This document shows, piece after piece, positions 44,794-54,727 of a stretch of 64,000 bases of DNA. The number at the start of each line of letters is the position of its first letter. Positions within the stretch are counted from its first letter, which is position 1. The notes beneath the pieces are model-generated. The model made no database searches, was not told the DNA's origin, and saw nothing but the letters and a program-made list of their open reading frames with translations. The stretch is from Kingella negevensis (lineage in GTDB: Bacteria; Pseudomonadota; Gammaproteobacteria; Burkholderiales; Neisseriaceae): NCBI RefSeq assembly GCF_030177895.1, contig NZ_CP123448.1:1054001-1118000 (forward strand). Direction: 5' to 3'. The position numbers and the translations under genes were made by a program.

Positions 44794-45459
44794 ATGGAAT
44801 TTGATAATATCCCCAAATTACTACCCGATTTTAAACAAGCCATTTTGGAAACTTTAACCATGGTGGGTGTTTCTGCCACAATTAGCGTGATTATCGGCGG
44901 TTTGCTTGGCGTGTGGTTGTTTACCAGCGGACACGGACAAATTTTTGCCAACCGATTGGTTCATCGCGTATTAGGAACAGCCGTCAGCTTTATGCGCTCG
45001 TTTCCGTTTGTGATTTTGATGATTGTTGTGATGCCGCTAACGCGCCTGATTGTCGGCACATCATTTGGACCATTCGCCGCCAGCGTTTCGTTGAGCATTG
45101 CAGGCAGTTTTTATTTTGCACGACTGGTGGAACAGAATTTGAAAGAAGTTTCACGCGGTGTGGTGGAAGCCGCGCAAGCCATGGGCGCGTCGCCAGCTAC
45201 CATTATTTTTAAAGTGTTGCTGAGCGAAGCCCGTTCAGGTTTGGTTTTGAGCATTACCATTTTGCTGATTGGTTTGCTGGAAGCCAGTGCGGCGGCAGGC
45301 ATGATTGGCGGCGGTGGTATTGGCGACTTGGGTATTCGCTACGGACACCAGCGTTATATGGTGGACGTGATGATTGCCGTTGTCGTGATTTTGACGATTT
45401 TAGTGGTGGTTATTCAATCGGCAGGTAACTTCTTGTCAGCAAAATTGAATAAACGTTAA
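44794..45459 (+). CDS. metI: Methionine ABC transporter permease
   Basis: Inner membrane permease, 221 residues, about five helices. EAA loop VVEAAQAMGASPATIIFKVLL near 127-147 (given as AQAMGASPATII) for contact with MetN, and AAGMIGGGGIGDLGIRYG near 166-183 typical of MetI. Gap to metN is 49 bases with a DUS palindrome. Confidence 0.94.
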   Translation: MEFDNIPKLLPDFKQAILETLTMVGVSATISVIIGGLLGVWLFTSGHGQIFANRLVHRVLGTAVSFMRSFPFVILMIVVMPLTRLIVGTSFGPFAASVSLSIAGSFYFARLVEQNLKEVSRGVVEAAQAMGASPATIIFKVLLSEARSGLVLSITILLIGLLEASAAAGMIGGGGIGDLGIRYGHQRYMVDVMIAVVVILTILVVVIQSAGNFLSAKLNKR

Positions 45460-45463
45460 TTCA

Positions 45464-45506
45464 GTTTTCAGGCTGCCAATTCTTATAAAATGCAGCCTGA
45501 AAAATA
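45464..45506 (+). repeat. DUS pair between metI and metQ
   Basis: TTTTCAGGCTGC and GCAGCCTGAAAA separated by 15 bases, right before metQ; possible RNA hairpin protecting or terminating mRNA. Confidence 0.6.
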
Positions 45507-45545
45507 ACTCAGTAGTTTCAACTTATCTTATCTTGGGAGAAAACC

Positions 45546-46490
45546 ATGAACACAACATTCAAATTATCTTTGGCTGGCATCATCGCATTGACATTGTCAG
45601 CTTGCGGCGGTCAGCAAGAAGCAGCGAAACCAGCAGCCGCATCAGGCGCAGGTTCAGCACCAGCCAGCGCAGCCCCAGTCGTTGAGAAAACAGAAATCCG
45701 CTTCGGCACAACCCCTGGCGATTTCAGCGACCAAATCAAAGATAGCATTCAAGCGATTTTGGAGAAAAAAGGCTACAAAGTTACCGTACAAGAATTTTCT
45801 GATTACGTCACCCCAAACAAAGCCTTAGCTGAAGACGCGATTGACGTAAACGTGTTCCAACACAAACCTTATTTGGACAACTTCAAAGCCGAACACAAAT
45901 TGGATTTGGTTGAAGTTTACCAAGTGCCAACTGCGCCATTGGGCTTGTATTCAGGCAAATTGACTTCGCTTGACCAAGTGAAAGACGGCAGCACAGTAGC
46001 CGTGCCAAACGACCCATCAAACTTCGCGCGTGCGTTGGTGATGATGGACAGCCTAAAATGGATTAAATTGAAAGACGGTGTGAACCCATTGACTGCCAGC
46101 AAAGCAGACATCGCTGAAAACTTGAAAAACATCAAGTTGGTAGAGATTGAAGCACCGAACTTGCCACGCAGCCGTCAAGACGTTGATTTTGCAGTGGTAA
46201 ACGGTAACTTTGCGATTTCTAGTGGCATGAAATTGACTGAAGCCTTGTTCCAAGAGCCAAGTTTTGCTTATGTAAACTGGGGCGCAGTCCGCACCGCAGA
46301 CAAAGACAGCAAATGGGTGAAAGACGTTGCGGATGCTTACAACTCTGACGAATTTAAAACTTATGCGAAAACTCGTTTTGCAGGTTACAAATTCCCAGCA
46401 ACTTGGGGTGAAAGTGCCGTTGAAGGCGCGAAAGCTGAAGCCTCTGCTGTAGCGGTTTCTTCAGCGTCTGCTGCTTCTGCTGCACAATAA
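45546..46490 (+). CDS. metQ: Methionine-binding lipoprotein
   Basis: NlpA-family binding lipoprotein of the importer, equal to the surface-exposed neisserial antigen GNA1946 family. 314 residues: lipobox LSAC near 20, an Ala-rich linker (to about 48), then FGTTPGDFSDQI and the family words AEDAIDVNVFQHKPYL near 96-111 and APLGLYSGKL. The C-terminus is again Ala/Ser-rich (SAVAVSSASAASAAQ), an unusual tail. Ribosome site GGGAG. Confidence 0.94.
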   Translation: MNTTFKLSLAGIIALTLSACGGQQEAAKPAAASGAGSAPASAAPVVEKTEIRFGTTPGDFSDQIKDSIQAILEKKGYKVTVQEFSDYVTPNKALAEDAIDVNVFQHKPYLDNFKAEHKLDLVEVYQVPTAPLGLYSGKLTSLDQVKDGSTVAVPNDPSNFARALVMMDSLKWIKLKDGVNPLTASKADIAENLKNIKLVEIEAPNLPRSRQDVDFAVVNGNFAISSGMKLTEALFQEPSFAYVNWGAVRTADKDSKWVKDVADAYNSDEFKTYAKTRFAGYKFPATWGESAVEGAKAEASAVAVSSASAASAAQ

Positions 46491-46500
46491 TCAGCTATAA

Positions 46501-46546
46501 AAATTTTCAGGCTGCGTTTAGTTATCTAAACGCAGCCTGAAAATTT
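46501..46546. terminator. Bidirectional DUS terminator between metQ and the ABC ATPase gene
   Basis: A perfect 21-bp stem, AAATTTTCAGGCTGCGTTTAG and its complement, with loop TTAT. T-rich on both outer sides, and both convergent genes end next to it. Confidence 0.9.
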
Positions 46547-47272
46547 TTAAACCGCACACCACTCATCTTCATCAGCAGCTTGCGCTAACATATTCGCCTT
46601 ATTCAACCACTCATCTTGCAGCACAGTTTCCGTTTTCCCACACGCCACTTTTTCACGTGCAATCAAAAACGTATTCGGGAAATACGCGCGAACTTGCTCA
46701 TAATCATGCAACACTGCCACAACCGCGCGCCCCGCCTGATTTTCCTGTCTCAGTAATTCCAACATCGCATAAGTGGTTTTGGCATCAACCGCATTGAATG
46801 GCTCGTCCAGCAGCAAAAACTTTGCGTCTTGCACCAGCATTCGCGCAAACAACACGCGCTGAAATTGCCCATTCGACAGCTCGCCAATGCCTCGCTCTGC
46901 AAATTCGCCCATTTCCACACGATTTAACGCAGCCTGAACACGCTCACGTTGCGCTGCGGTTACGCCGCCAAAAAAGCCAATTTCATACCACAAACCCATC
47001 GCCGCCAATTCAAAAACCGTCATCGGCTGGCTTCTGTCTACATCGGATTGCTGCGGCAGATACGCAATATCGCGGCGCGTCATGCCTTGCCATTGTACTG
47101 AACCTGTGTCGCAACGCAATAAGCCCATAATCGCTTTGAGCAAGGTGGATTTGCCTGCGCCGTTGGGCCCAAAAATCGCATACATGCAATGCTGTGGAAA
47201 TTCCATGTCCACATGATGAACGGCTGGGCGCACGTTGTAACTCACCGTTAAATTATTGACCACAATGCTCAT
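46547..47272 (-). CDS. Metal-type ABC transporter ATP-binding protein (orphan)
   Basis: 241 residues, similar to ZnuC/MntB ATPases. Walker A GPNGAGKST near 36, signature LSNGQFQR (Asn in place of Gly), Walker B FLLLDEPFNAVD, His in VLHDYEQV. A permease and binding protein are not adjacent: metQ lies downstream on the other strand and a 37-residue membrane ORF precedes it (ATGA overlap). Zinc or manganese import is inference. Confidence 0.85.
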   Translation of the reverse strand: MSIVVNNLTVSYNVRPAVHHVDMEFPQHCMYAIFGPNGAGKSTLLKAIMGLLRCDTGSVQWQGMTRRDIAYLPQQSDVDRSQPMTVFELAAMGLWYEIGFFGGVTAAQRERVQAALNRVEMGEFAERGIGELSNGQFQRVLFARMLVQDAKFLLLDEPFNAVDAKTTYAMLELLRQENQAGRAVVAVLHDYEQVRAYFPNTFLIAREKVACGKTETVLQDEWLNKANMLAQAADEDEWCAV

Positions 47273-47382
47273 ACGCTCACCTCAGCCGTTGCCCAAAAAT
47301 AAATGCCCCACAGCAGGGACAGCACCACAAAGGCGATGAGTAAACGAACCCAAACGCTCGTTAGTAACAAAGAATTTTTCAT
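47269..47382 (-). CDS. Small single-helix membrane peptide coupled to the ABC ATPase
   Basis: 37 residues (MKNSLLLTSVWVRLLIAFVV, continuing SLLWGIYFWATAEVSV), a short polar start and one hydrophobic segment. Its TGA overlaps the ATPase ATG (ATGA), so they are translated together. The start is preceded by AGGCAGCCTGAAAC, a DUS; its AGG may act as the ribosome site. Not recognised; could be a cut-down permease remnant or a small partner subunit. Confidence 0.55.
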   Translation of the reverse strand: MKNSLLLTSVWVRLLIAFVVLSLLWGIYFWATAEVSV

Positions 47383-47441
47383 GTTTCAGGCTGCCTAAAA
47401 ATAATGCAATAATGATACTTTATAACACGCGTGTGAACAAG

Positions 47442-48080
47442 CTAACGCTCAATCGTGATATTGGGTAAATTCCAGTTTCGATACACTGCCAGCATGCGAA
47501 TCGCCACAATTAACGCAATGCTGCTAATCCCCAGCAACCAACGGTTCATCTGCGTGTGCGACATCACAATATAGTACAAACTGCCCAGCACGGAAGCGGT
47601 GATGTAAATTTCTTTTTGCAACACAAGCGGAATTTGTCGGCAAACAATATCGCGCAACACGCCGCCGCCTGCGCCTGTAATCGCGCCCATGCAAATGGCA
47701 ATTGGTGCGCTCATGCCACGGCTTAACGCAGCCTGAACGCCAATCACGGTAAACGCGGCTAAACCGATTGCATCAAACCAGCGCAAGGTGTGGTCGATGC
47801 GTTCAAACGTGTGATAAAAAATCAACGTGATGATGCACAAAACCAAAATCAGCCCCAAGTAATTCAAGTCGTGCAGCCAAAAAATGGGGTGGCGGTTAAT
47901 CAGCAAATCACGCAATGTGCCGCCGCCAATGCTGCCTAGCACGGAAATAATAAACGCACCTGTGAGGTCAAAGCTCAGTCGTTTGGCTAACACGGTTGCA
48001 GCAATGGTGCACGCGCTCACTCCTACCATGTCGAGCGCGTAAATAATGGTATTGATTTGGGGTAAGGTGTCGTAAATCAT
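47442..48080 (-). CDS. TRIC-type cation channel (UPF0126)
   Basis: 212 residues, seven hydrophobic segments in two repeats: LGSIGGGTLRDLL near 50-60 and ITGAGGGVLRDIV near 134-146, the glycine-rich GGG-LRD marks of the bacterial TRIC family. Potassium/cation channel activity is known for relatives; the physiological role is unclear. Transcribed with the orphan ABC ATPase but with a 60-base gap. Confidence 0.88.
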   Translation of the reverse strand: MIYDTLPQINTIIYALDMVGVSACTIAATVLAKRLSFDLTGAFIISVLGSIGGGTLRDLLINRHPIFWLHDLNYLGLILVLCIITLIFYHTFERIDHTLRWFDAIGLAAFTVIGVQAALSRGMSAPIAICMGAITGAGGGVLRDIVCRQIPLVLQKEIYITASVLGSLYYIVMSHTQMNRWLLGISSIALIVAIRMLAVYRNWNLPNITIER

Positions 48081-48124
48081 GCTTCAGGCAGCCTGAAAAA
48101 TAAAAGGCGGTATTTTAATGAAAA

Positions 48125-48215
48125 TGCAGCCTGAAAAATAGTTTTCAGGCTGCGTTTGTGTTTTATAACTAGATTTTAAATGCAGCCTGAAAAACCACTT
48201 TCAGGCTGCATTTTT
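48125..48215 (-). terminator. Two DUS hairpins after the flavoprotein gene
   Basis: GCAGCCTGAAAAATAG / CTATTTTTCAGGCTGC-like pair (48126-48154) and a second pair at about 48182-48211, both on the minus-strand exit of the gene at 48224. Confidence 0.6.
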
Positions 48216-48223
48216 CAGACTGC

Positions 48224-49630
48224 TTACAGTTTCGCTGCTACATCACGCAAAGCGGTACGCAAACCTTCTTCAATCACAGGATGATAGAACGGCATGTCCA
48301 ACATTTGCGGAATCGTCATTTGCATTTGATGCGCCCAAGCGAGCAAGTGCGCGATGTGTTCTGCAGCAGGGCCAACGGCTTCTGCACCCAAGAAACGACC
48401 TGTATTCTTGTCCGCATAAACGCGCATATGACCTTTATTCACCAACATTACGCGGCTACGACCTTGATTTTTAAACGACACTTGTCCAATCACCACATCG
48501 CTTTCAAATTTATTGCCATACTGCGCTTGCAAAGTTGCGTAACGCGCACCCACTGACGCAATTTGAGGATTAGTAAACACCACACCAATCATGCTGCGAC
48601 GCAAACCTTCGGTGATATTTGGGAATTTACCCGCATTTTCACCTGCGATTTTGCCTTGGTCAGCCGCTTCGTGCAGCAATGGCAACTGGTTAGATGCATC
48701 GCCCGCAATGAAAATGTGTGGAATACTGGTCTGCATCGTCAAAGGATTGGCAACGGGAACACCGCGAGGGTCTTTTTCAATGTTGATGTTTTCCAAGCCC
48801 AAATTATCCACATTCGGGCGACGACCTGCCGCCGCCAACGCGTAATCCGCCACAAAAACGCCGCTTTCGCCATCTTGTTCCCATTTCACTTCCACTTTGC
48901 CGTCCGCGTTCAGAGAAACTTCTGTTTTTGCGTCTAAATGTAAAACCAATTCTTCGCTGAATGTTGCAATTGCTTCATCGCGTACCACAGGGTCGCTGAT
49001 GCCGCCAATCATGCCACCTAAGCCGAAGATTTCCACGCGCACGCCCAAACGCACCAACGCTTGACCAAGTTCCAAACCAATCACGCCTGGTCCAAACACC
49101 GCCACGCTTTCAGGAAGCGTTTCCCATGAAAATACATCATCGTTCACGATTAATTTATCGCCTAATACTTCCCATTGTGGGAATACCATAGGGCGCGAAC
49201 CTGTGGCAATCACAATACGGTCAGCCATGATTTGCGTGTGGTCGTCAATTTGAATCGTGTGTTCATCGATGAATTTTGCCGCGCCCATAATGCGTTTATC
49301 CGCGTCCCATTCTTCCACGTCTGACACCACAAAACCGACAAAACGGTCGCGCTCAGATTTCACGCGGTTCATCACTTCTTCGCCGTTTACAGTAATGCTG
49401 GATTTGTCCAAATGAACGCCGAATGGGTCAGTATGCAAAGCGTGATGACGTGCTTCTGCGGCGGCAATCAGCAATTTTGATGGCATACAGCCGACACGCG
49501 CACAAGTCGTACCAAATACATGGCTTTCAATCAAATAAGCGTTTTTTGTGTACAACAAAGCATTGCGATACGCGCCCATGCCTGCCGTGCCGCCACCAAT
49601 CACCACTACATCTGCGTTAATTTTTTTCAT
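48224..49630 (-). CDS. Pyridine nucleotide-disulfide oxidoreductase, dihydrolipoyl dehydrogenase-like
   Basis: FAD enzyme, 468 residues. FAD loop VVVIGGGTAGMGAYRNA near 9-25; redox disulfide in GTTCARVGCMPSKLL near 41-55; NAD-binding AVFGPGVIGLELGQAL near 176; second FAD site HIFIAGDAS near 310; C-terminal HPVIEEGLRTAL near 450, with His and Glu of the active pair. Stand-alone, not beside E1/E2 genes, so it may be a quinone- or thiol-reducing paralogue rather than the 2-oxoacid E3. Confidence 0.85.
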   Translation of the reverse strand: MKKINADVVVIGGGTAGMGAYRNALLYTKNAYLIESHVFGTTCARVGCMPSKLLIAAAEARHHALHTDPFGVHLDKSSITVNGEEVMNRVKSERDRFVGFVVSDVEEWDADKRIMGAAKFIDEHTIQIDDHTQIMADRIVIATGSRPMVFPQWEVLGDKLIVNDDVFSWETLPESVAVFGPGVIGLELGQALVRLGVRVEIFGLGGMIGGISDPVVRDEAIATFSEELVLHLDAKTEVSLNADGKVEVKWEQDGESGVFVADYALAAAGRRPNVDNLGLENINIEKDPRGVPVANPLTMQTSIPHIFIAGDASNQLPLLHEAADQGKIAGENAGKFPNITEGLRRSMIGVVFTNPQIASVGARYATLQAQYGNKFESDVVIGQVSFKNQGRSRVMLVNKGHMRVYADKNTGRFLGAEAVGPAAEHIAHLLAWAHQMQMTIPQMLDMPFYHPVIEEGLRTALRDVAAKL

Positions 49631-49746
49631 AATGTTTTCCTATTAAGTTAAATTAATAAAGTGGAACCATTCTAAATGGATTTTTATTAACTTTTAATTA
49701 AAAGATTTAATCTGAATTATATCTTGTATTGCAGCCTGAAAAATAG

Positions 49747-49890
49747 CATGAGCTAAAATCTCAATCAAACAGAATAAACCCTGCGATTTTTGACGAAATG
49801 CGTGAAGGCAAAATTTCAGGTCGCATGGTGATTGATATGCACAAAACTTCTTCAGGCTACTGTGGGACTTGTGGCGGTGCAGGACACTAA
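49747..49890 (+). pseudogene. C-terminal remnant of a zinc alcohol dehydrogenase
   Basis: An open frame after TAG 49744 reads NPAIFDEMREGKISGRMVID then MHK, which fits the end of zinc-dependent alcohol dehydrogenases, followed by SSGYCGTCGGAGH and TAA. No start, Rossmann domain or zinc sites remain. A leftover of a deleted gene; the Cys-rich tail is not typical of the family, so it may instead be a small unknown ORF starting at ATG 49798. Confidence 0.4.
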
Positions 49891-49904
49891 TTATCAATAG
49901 ATAA

Positions 49905-49942
49905 ATGCAGCCTGAAAACATCTTTCAGGCTGCATTTTTATT
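49905..49942 (+). terminator. DUS hairpin before coaD
   Basis: AAATGCAGCCTGAAA and TTTCAGGCTGCATTT face each other, followed by TTATTG. Confidence 0.6.
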
Positions 49943-49999
49943 GACCCACGTTTCAATACTGTTTAACCTTGCCAACTGTTTTTCATTTGGACAACTTTC

Positions 50000-50509
50000 A
50001 TGCCCCAACGCACCTTCCGCCGCGCCGTGTACGCAGGCAGCTTCGACCCACCCACCAACGGTCATCTATGGATGATAACCGAAGCACAACAATTATTTGA
50101 TGAACTGATTGTCGCCATTGGCGTAAACCCCGACAAAAAAAGCAGCTACACCGTCGCCGAACGCATGGCGTTTTTGCAAGACATGGTTGCCCCGTTTGAT
50201 AACGTGCGCGTTGCATCATTTGAATACGAGTTTCTCGTGAACTACGCCCACGACGTTGGCGCAACCTTTATCGTACGTGGCATTCGTTCCGCAACGGACT
50301 ACGAATACGAACGCGCCATTCGCTACATCAACGCCGATTTACAGCCGTCTATTCAAACCGTTTTCCTGATGCCACCGCGCGAAATTGCCGAAATTTCGTC
50401 CACTATGGTAAAAGGATTGGTCGGGCCAAAAGGCTGGCGCGACATCGTTCATCGGTATGTCCCAGACCCCGTTTATCAAAAAATATTGGCGGATAATATT
50501 CACAAATAA
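50000..50509 (+). CDS. coaD: Phosphopantetheine adenylyltransferase
   Basis: Fourth step of coenzyme A synthesis. 169 residues. Nucleotidyltransferase motif [16 protein letters not shown] at 11-26 and the C-terminal [10 protein letters not shown] near 131-140; [12 protein letters not shown] near 92-103. All in usual order and length. Followed by the HNH gene after 26 bases, with a DUS between. Confidence 0.96.
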   Translation: MPQRTFRRAVYAGSFDPPTNGHLWMITEAQQLFDELIVAIGVNPDKKSSYTVAERMAFLQDMVAPFDNVRVASFEYEFLVNYAHDVGATFIVRGIRSATDYEYERAIRYINADLQPSIQTVFLMPPREIAEISSTMVKGLVGPKGWRDIVHRYVPDPVYQKILADNIHK

Positions 50510-50535
50510 ACGCAGCCTGAAAAAAGAGGATTGTC

Positions 50536-51072
50536 ATGAGCATTTCAGAAATAAAAAAGCAAAAAGCCTACGACAAAACCCAAGGGGTGTGCATTATTTG
50601 CGGCAGACAAGTGGGCGTCAGCGAAAAATGGTCGGTAGAGCATTACATACCACGCGCCATTTACAAATGGATAGACAATCAAGAGCTAAAAAACAAATTA
50701 GAAAGCATTGATAATTTATTCATCGTACACGCCTACTGCAATTTCCAAAAAGATTCCAGCCTGCCCACCAGCAAATTGATTGACGAACTGCCCATCAACG
50801 AAGCCCTACGTGCCGATATTCATCAGCTTTATAAAAGCGTAAAAAGTCACGTTTTAGAATACAAAGCCATGAAACAAAGCGTATGGGATTGTCAGCAACA
50901 CAAATGCGTTTTTTGCCACAAAGAAATCACGCTCAGAAATTCCATTTTACGCCGTAAAAACAACAAACTAACCCGTTTCAGAGAAAACGCCATGTGTTTG
51001 TGCTTCAAATGCAGCATCCGCGCAGGCAATCAGCACTATAAGCACCGAATGGTTAAAAAGAAGCAACTGTAA
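50536..51072 (+). CDS. HNH-type nuclease-like protein with two zinc-knuckle modules
   Basis: 178 residues. First module: C19-x2-C22, EH at 35-36, N60, IVH65 and C68-N69, a good HNH arrangement with zinc ligands. Second module near 118-160: CVFC, ...ENAMCLCFKC, with N in RAGN, more degenerate in the H-N-H part. A helical spacer rich in Lys and Glu lies between. RBS GAGG at seven bases. Not part of a recognised restriction or phage locus; role unknown. Confidence 0.7.
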   Translation: MSISEIKKQKAYDKTQGVCIICGRQVGVSEKWSVEHYIPRAIYKWIDNQELKNKLESIDNLFIVHAYCNFQKDSSLPTSKLIDELPINEALRADIHQLYKSVKSHVLEYKAMKQSVWDCQQHKCVFCHKEITLRNSILRRKNNKLTRFRENAMCLCFKCSIRAGNQHYKHRMVKKKQL

Positions 51073-51075
51073 ACA

Positions 51076-51110
51076 AACGCAGCCTGAAAACAATTTTTCA
51101 GGCTGCAATT
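51076..51110 (+). terminator. DUS hairpin after the HNH gene
   Basis: AACGCAGCCTGAAAA-CAA-TTTTTCAGGCTGCAATTTC; T-run weak. Confidence 0.55.
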
Positions 51111-51114
51111 TCTT

Positions 51115-51130
51115 GGAGCGTCGGCGGCTC
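51115..51130. repeat. GGAGCGTCGGCGGCTC 16-mer, copy 2
   Basis: Exact reverse complement of 35504-35519. Lies just after the DUS hairpin in an otherwise AT-rich gap. Confidence 0.6.
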
Positions 51131-51289
51131 ACCGACATTTTCCCCTATACCGCTTATTAACTTTTCAAACTACCTAAACGCTTTGTTATCAAGCAGAAAA
51201 CCCCATTTTCAGATATAATAGCGCGTTCGTTTCAGGCAGCATTTACCCCTATCGCAGCCTGAAAAATCCCACAGCATTTTGAAAGACAA

Positions 51290-52171
51290 ATGATGAAAAT
51301 CACCAGTTTTGGCAAAGTCCTTTGGGACAACTTTCCCAACTACAAAGTCCTAGGCGGCGCACCCCTAAACGTATTAGTCCGACTCAGCGCATTAGGCGCA
51401 GATTGCAGCTTAATCAGCCGCTGCGGCAACGACCAAGACGGCGAAGCATTGCTCAAGCAAGTTCAAAACACCATCGCCACCGATTTAATCCAAGTGGACA
51501 ACCAATACCCCACCAGCCTCGTAAACGTTCAATTAGACAAACATGGCAACGCCAGTTACGACGTCGTTTACCCCTGCGCGTGGGACAACATCGCCGCCAC
51601 CGAAGCCGCCAAAACCCGAATCGCCCAATCAGACGCATTCATTTACGGCAGCCTAGGTGTCCACGACGAACGTTCACGCCAAGCTCTGAACGAACTATTG
51701 CCACACGCCAAATTCAAAATATTCGACGCCAACTTGCGTAAACCGCATTACGACATCAACCACTTGCACGAGATGATGAACCAAGCCGATTTCATCAAAC
51801 TCAACGACGACGAGTTATACGAAATCGCCGCCGCACTCGGTTCGCCCTATCACGGTTTAGAACAACACATTCACTATCTCGCCGAACACACGCAAACGCA
51901 GCATTTCTGCATTACCTTAGGCGGATACGGCGCACTGTATTACCGCAACGGCGAAATCTTCGCCCACCACGGCTATCGCGTGAACGTTATCGATACAGTC
52001 GGCGCAGGCGATAACTTTTTAGCAGGCTTTATCTACCAATTCCTGCAACACAAAGAACCCAAAGAAATGCTTGCCTTTGCCTGTGCATTAGGTGCGATTG
52101 TCGCTTCACAGCGCGGCGCAACCCCAGAAGTTTCCATGAACGATATTTTGACGTTTATGAATCCGCAATAA
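51290..52171 (+). CDS. PfkB-family sugar kinase, fructokinase-like
   Basis: 293 residues. GGAPLNVLVRL near 22-32 (PfkB signature 1 region), ISRCGNDQDG, catalytic DTVGAGDNFLAGFI near 243-256 (signature 2). Similar to bacterial fructokinases, which phosphorylate free fructose; sugar specificity is inferred. Start at ATG 51290 or in-frame ATG 51293; no clear Shine-Dalgarno. Upstream of gyrB. Confidence 0.82.
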   Translation: MMKITSFGKVLWDNFPNYKVLGGAPLNVLVRLSALGADCSLISRCGNDQDGEALLKQVQNTIATDLIQVDNQYPTSLVNVQLDKHGNASYDVVYPCAWDNIAATEAAKTRIAQSDAFIYGSLGVHDERSRQALNELLPHAKFKIFDANLRKPHYDINHLHEMMNQADFIKLNDDELYEIAAALGSPYHGLEQHIHYLAEHTQTQHFCITLGGYGALYYRNGEIFAHHGYRVNVIDTVGAGDNFLAGFIYQFLQHKEPKEMLAFACALGAIVASQRGATPEVSMNDILTFMNPQ

Positions 52172-54664
<2,493 letters not shown>

Positions 54665-54686
54665 AAGCGAAATGCAGCCTGAAAAC

Positions 54687-54725
54687 AAAAAACCGTCATT
54701 CTGAAATCAGAATAACGGTTTTTCT
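54687..54725. terminator. Intrinsic terminator shared by gyrB and lutB
   Basis: AAAAACCGTCATTCTG facing CAGAATAACGGTTTTT, followed by TCTATTTATTTTTT; T-rich on both sides between convergent genes. Confidence 0.85.
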
Positions 54726-54727
54726 AT

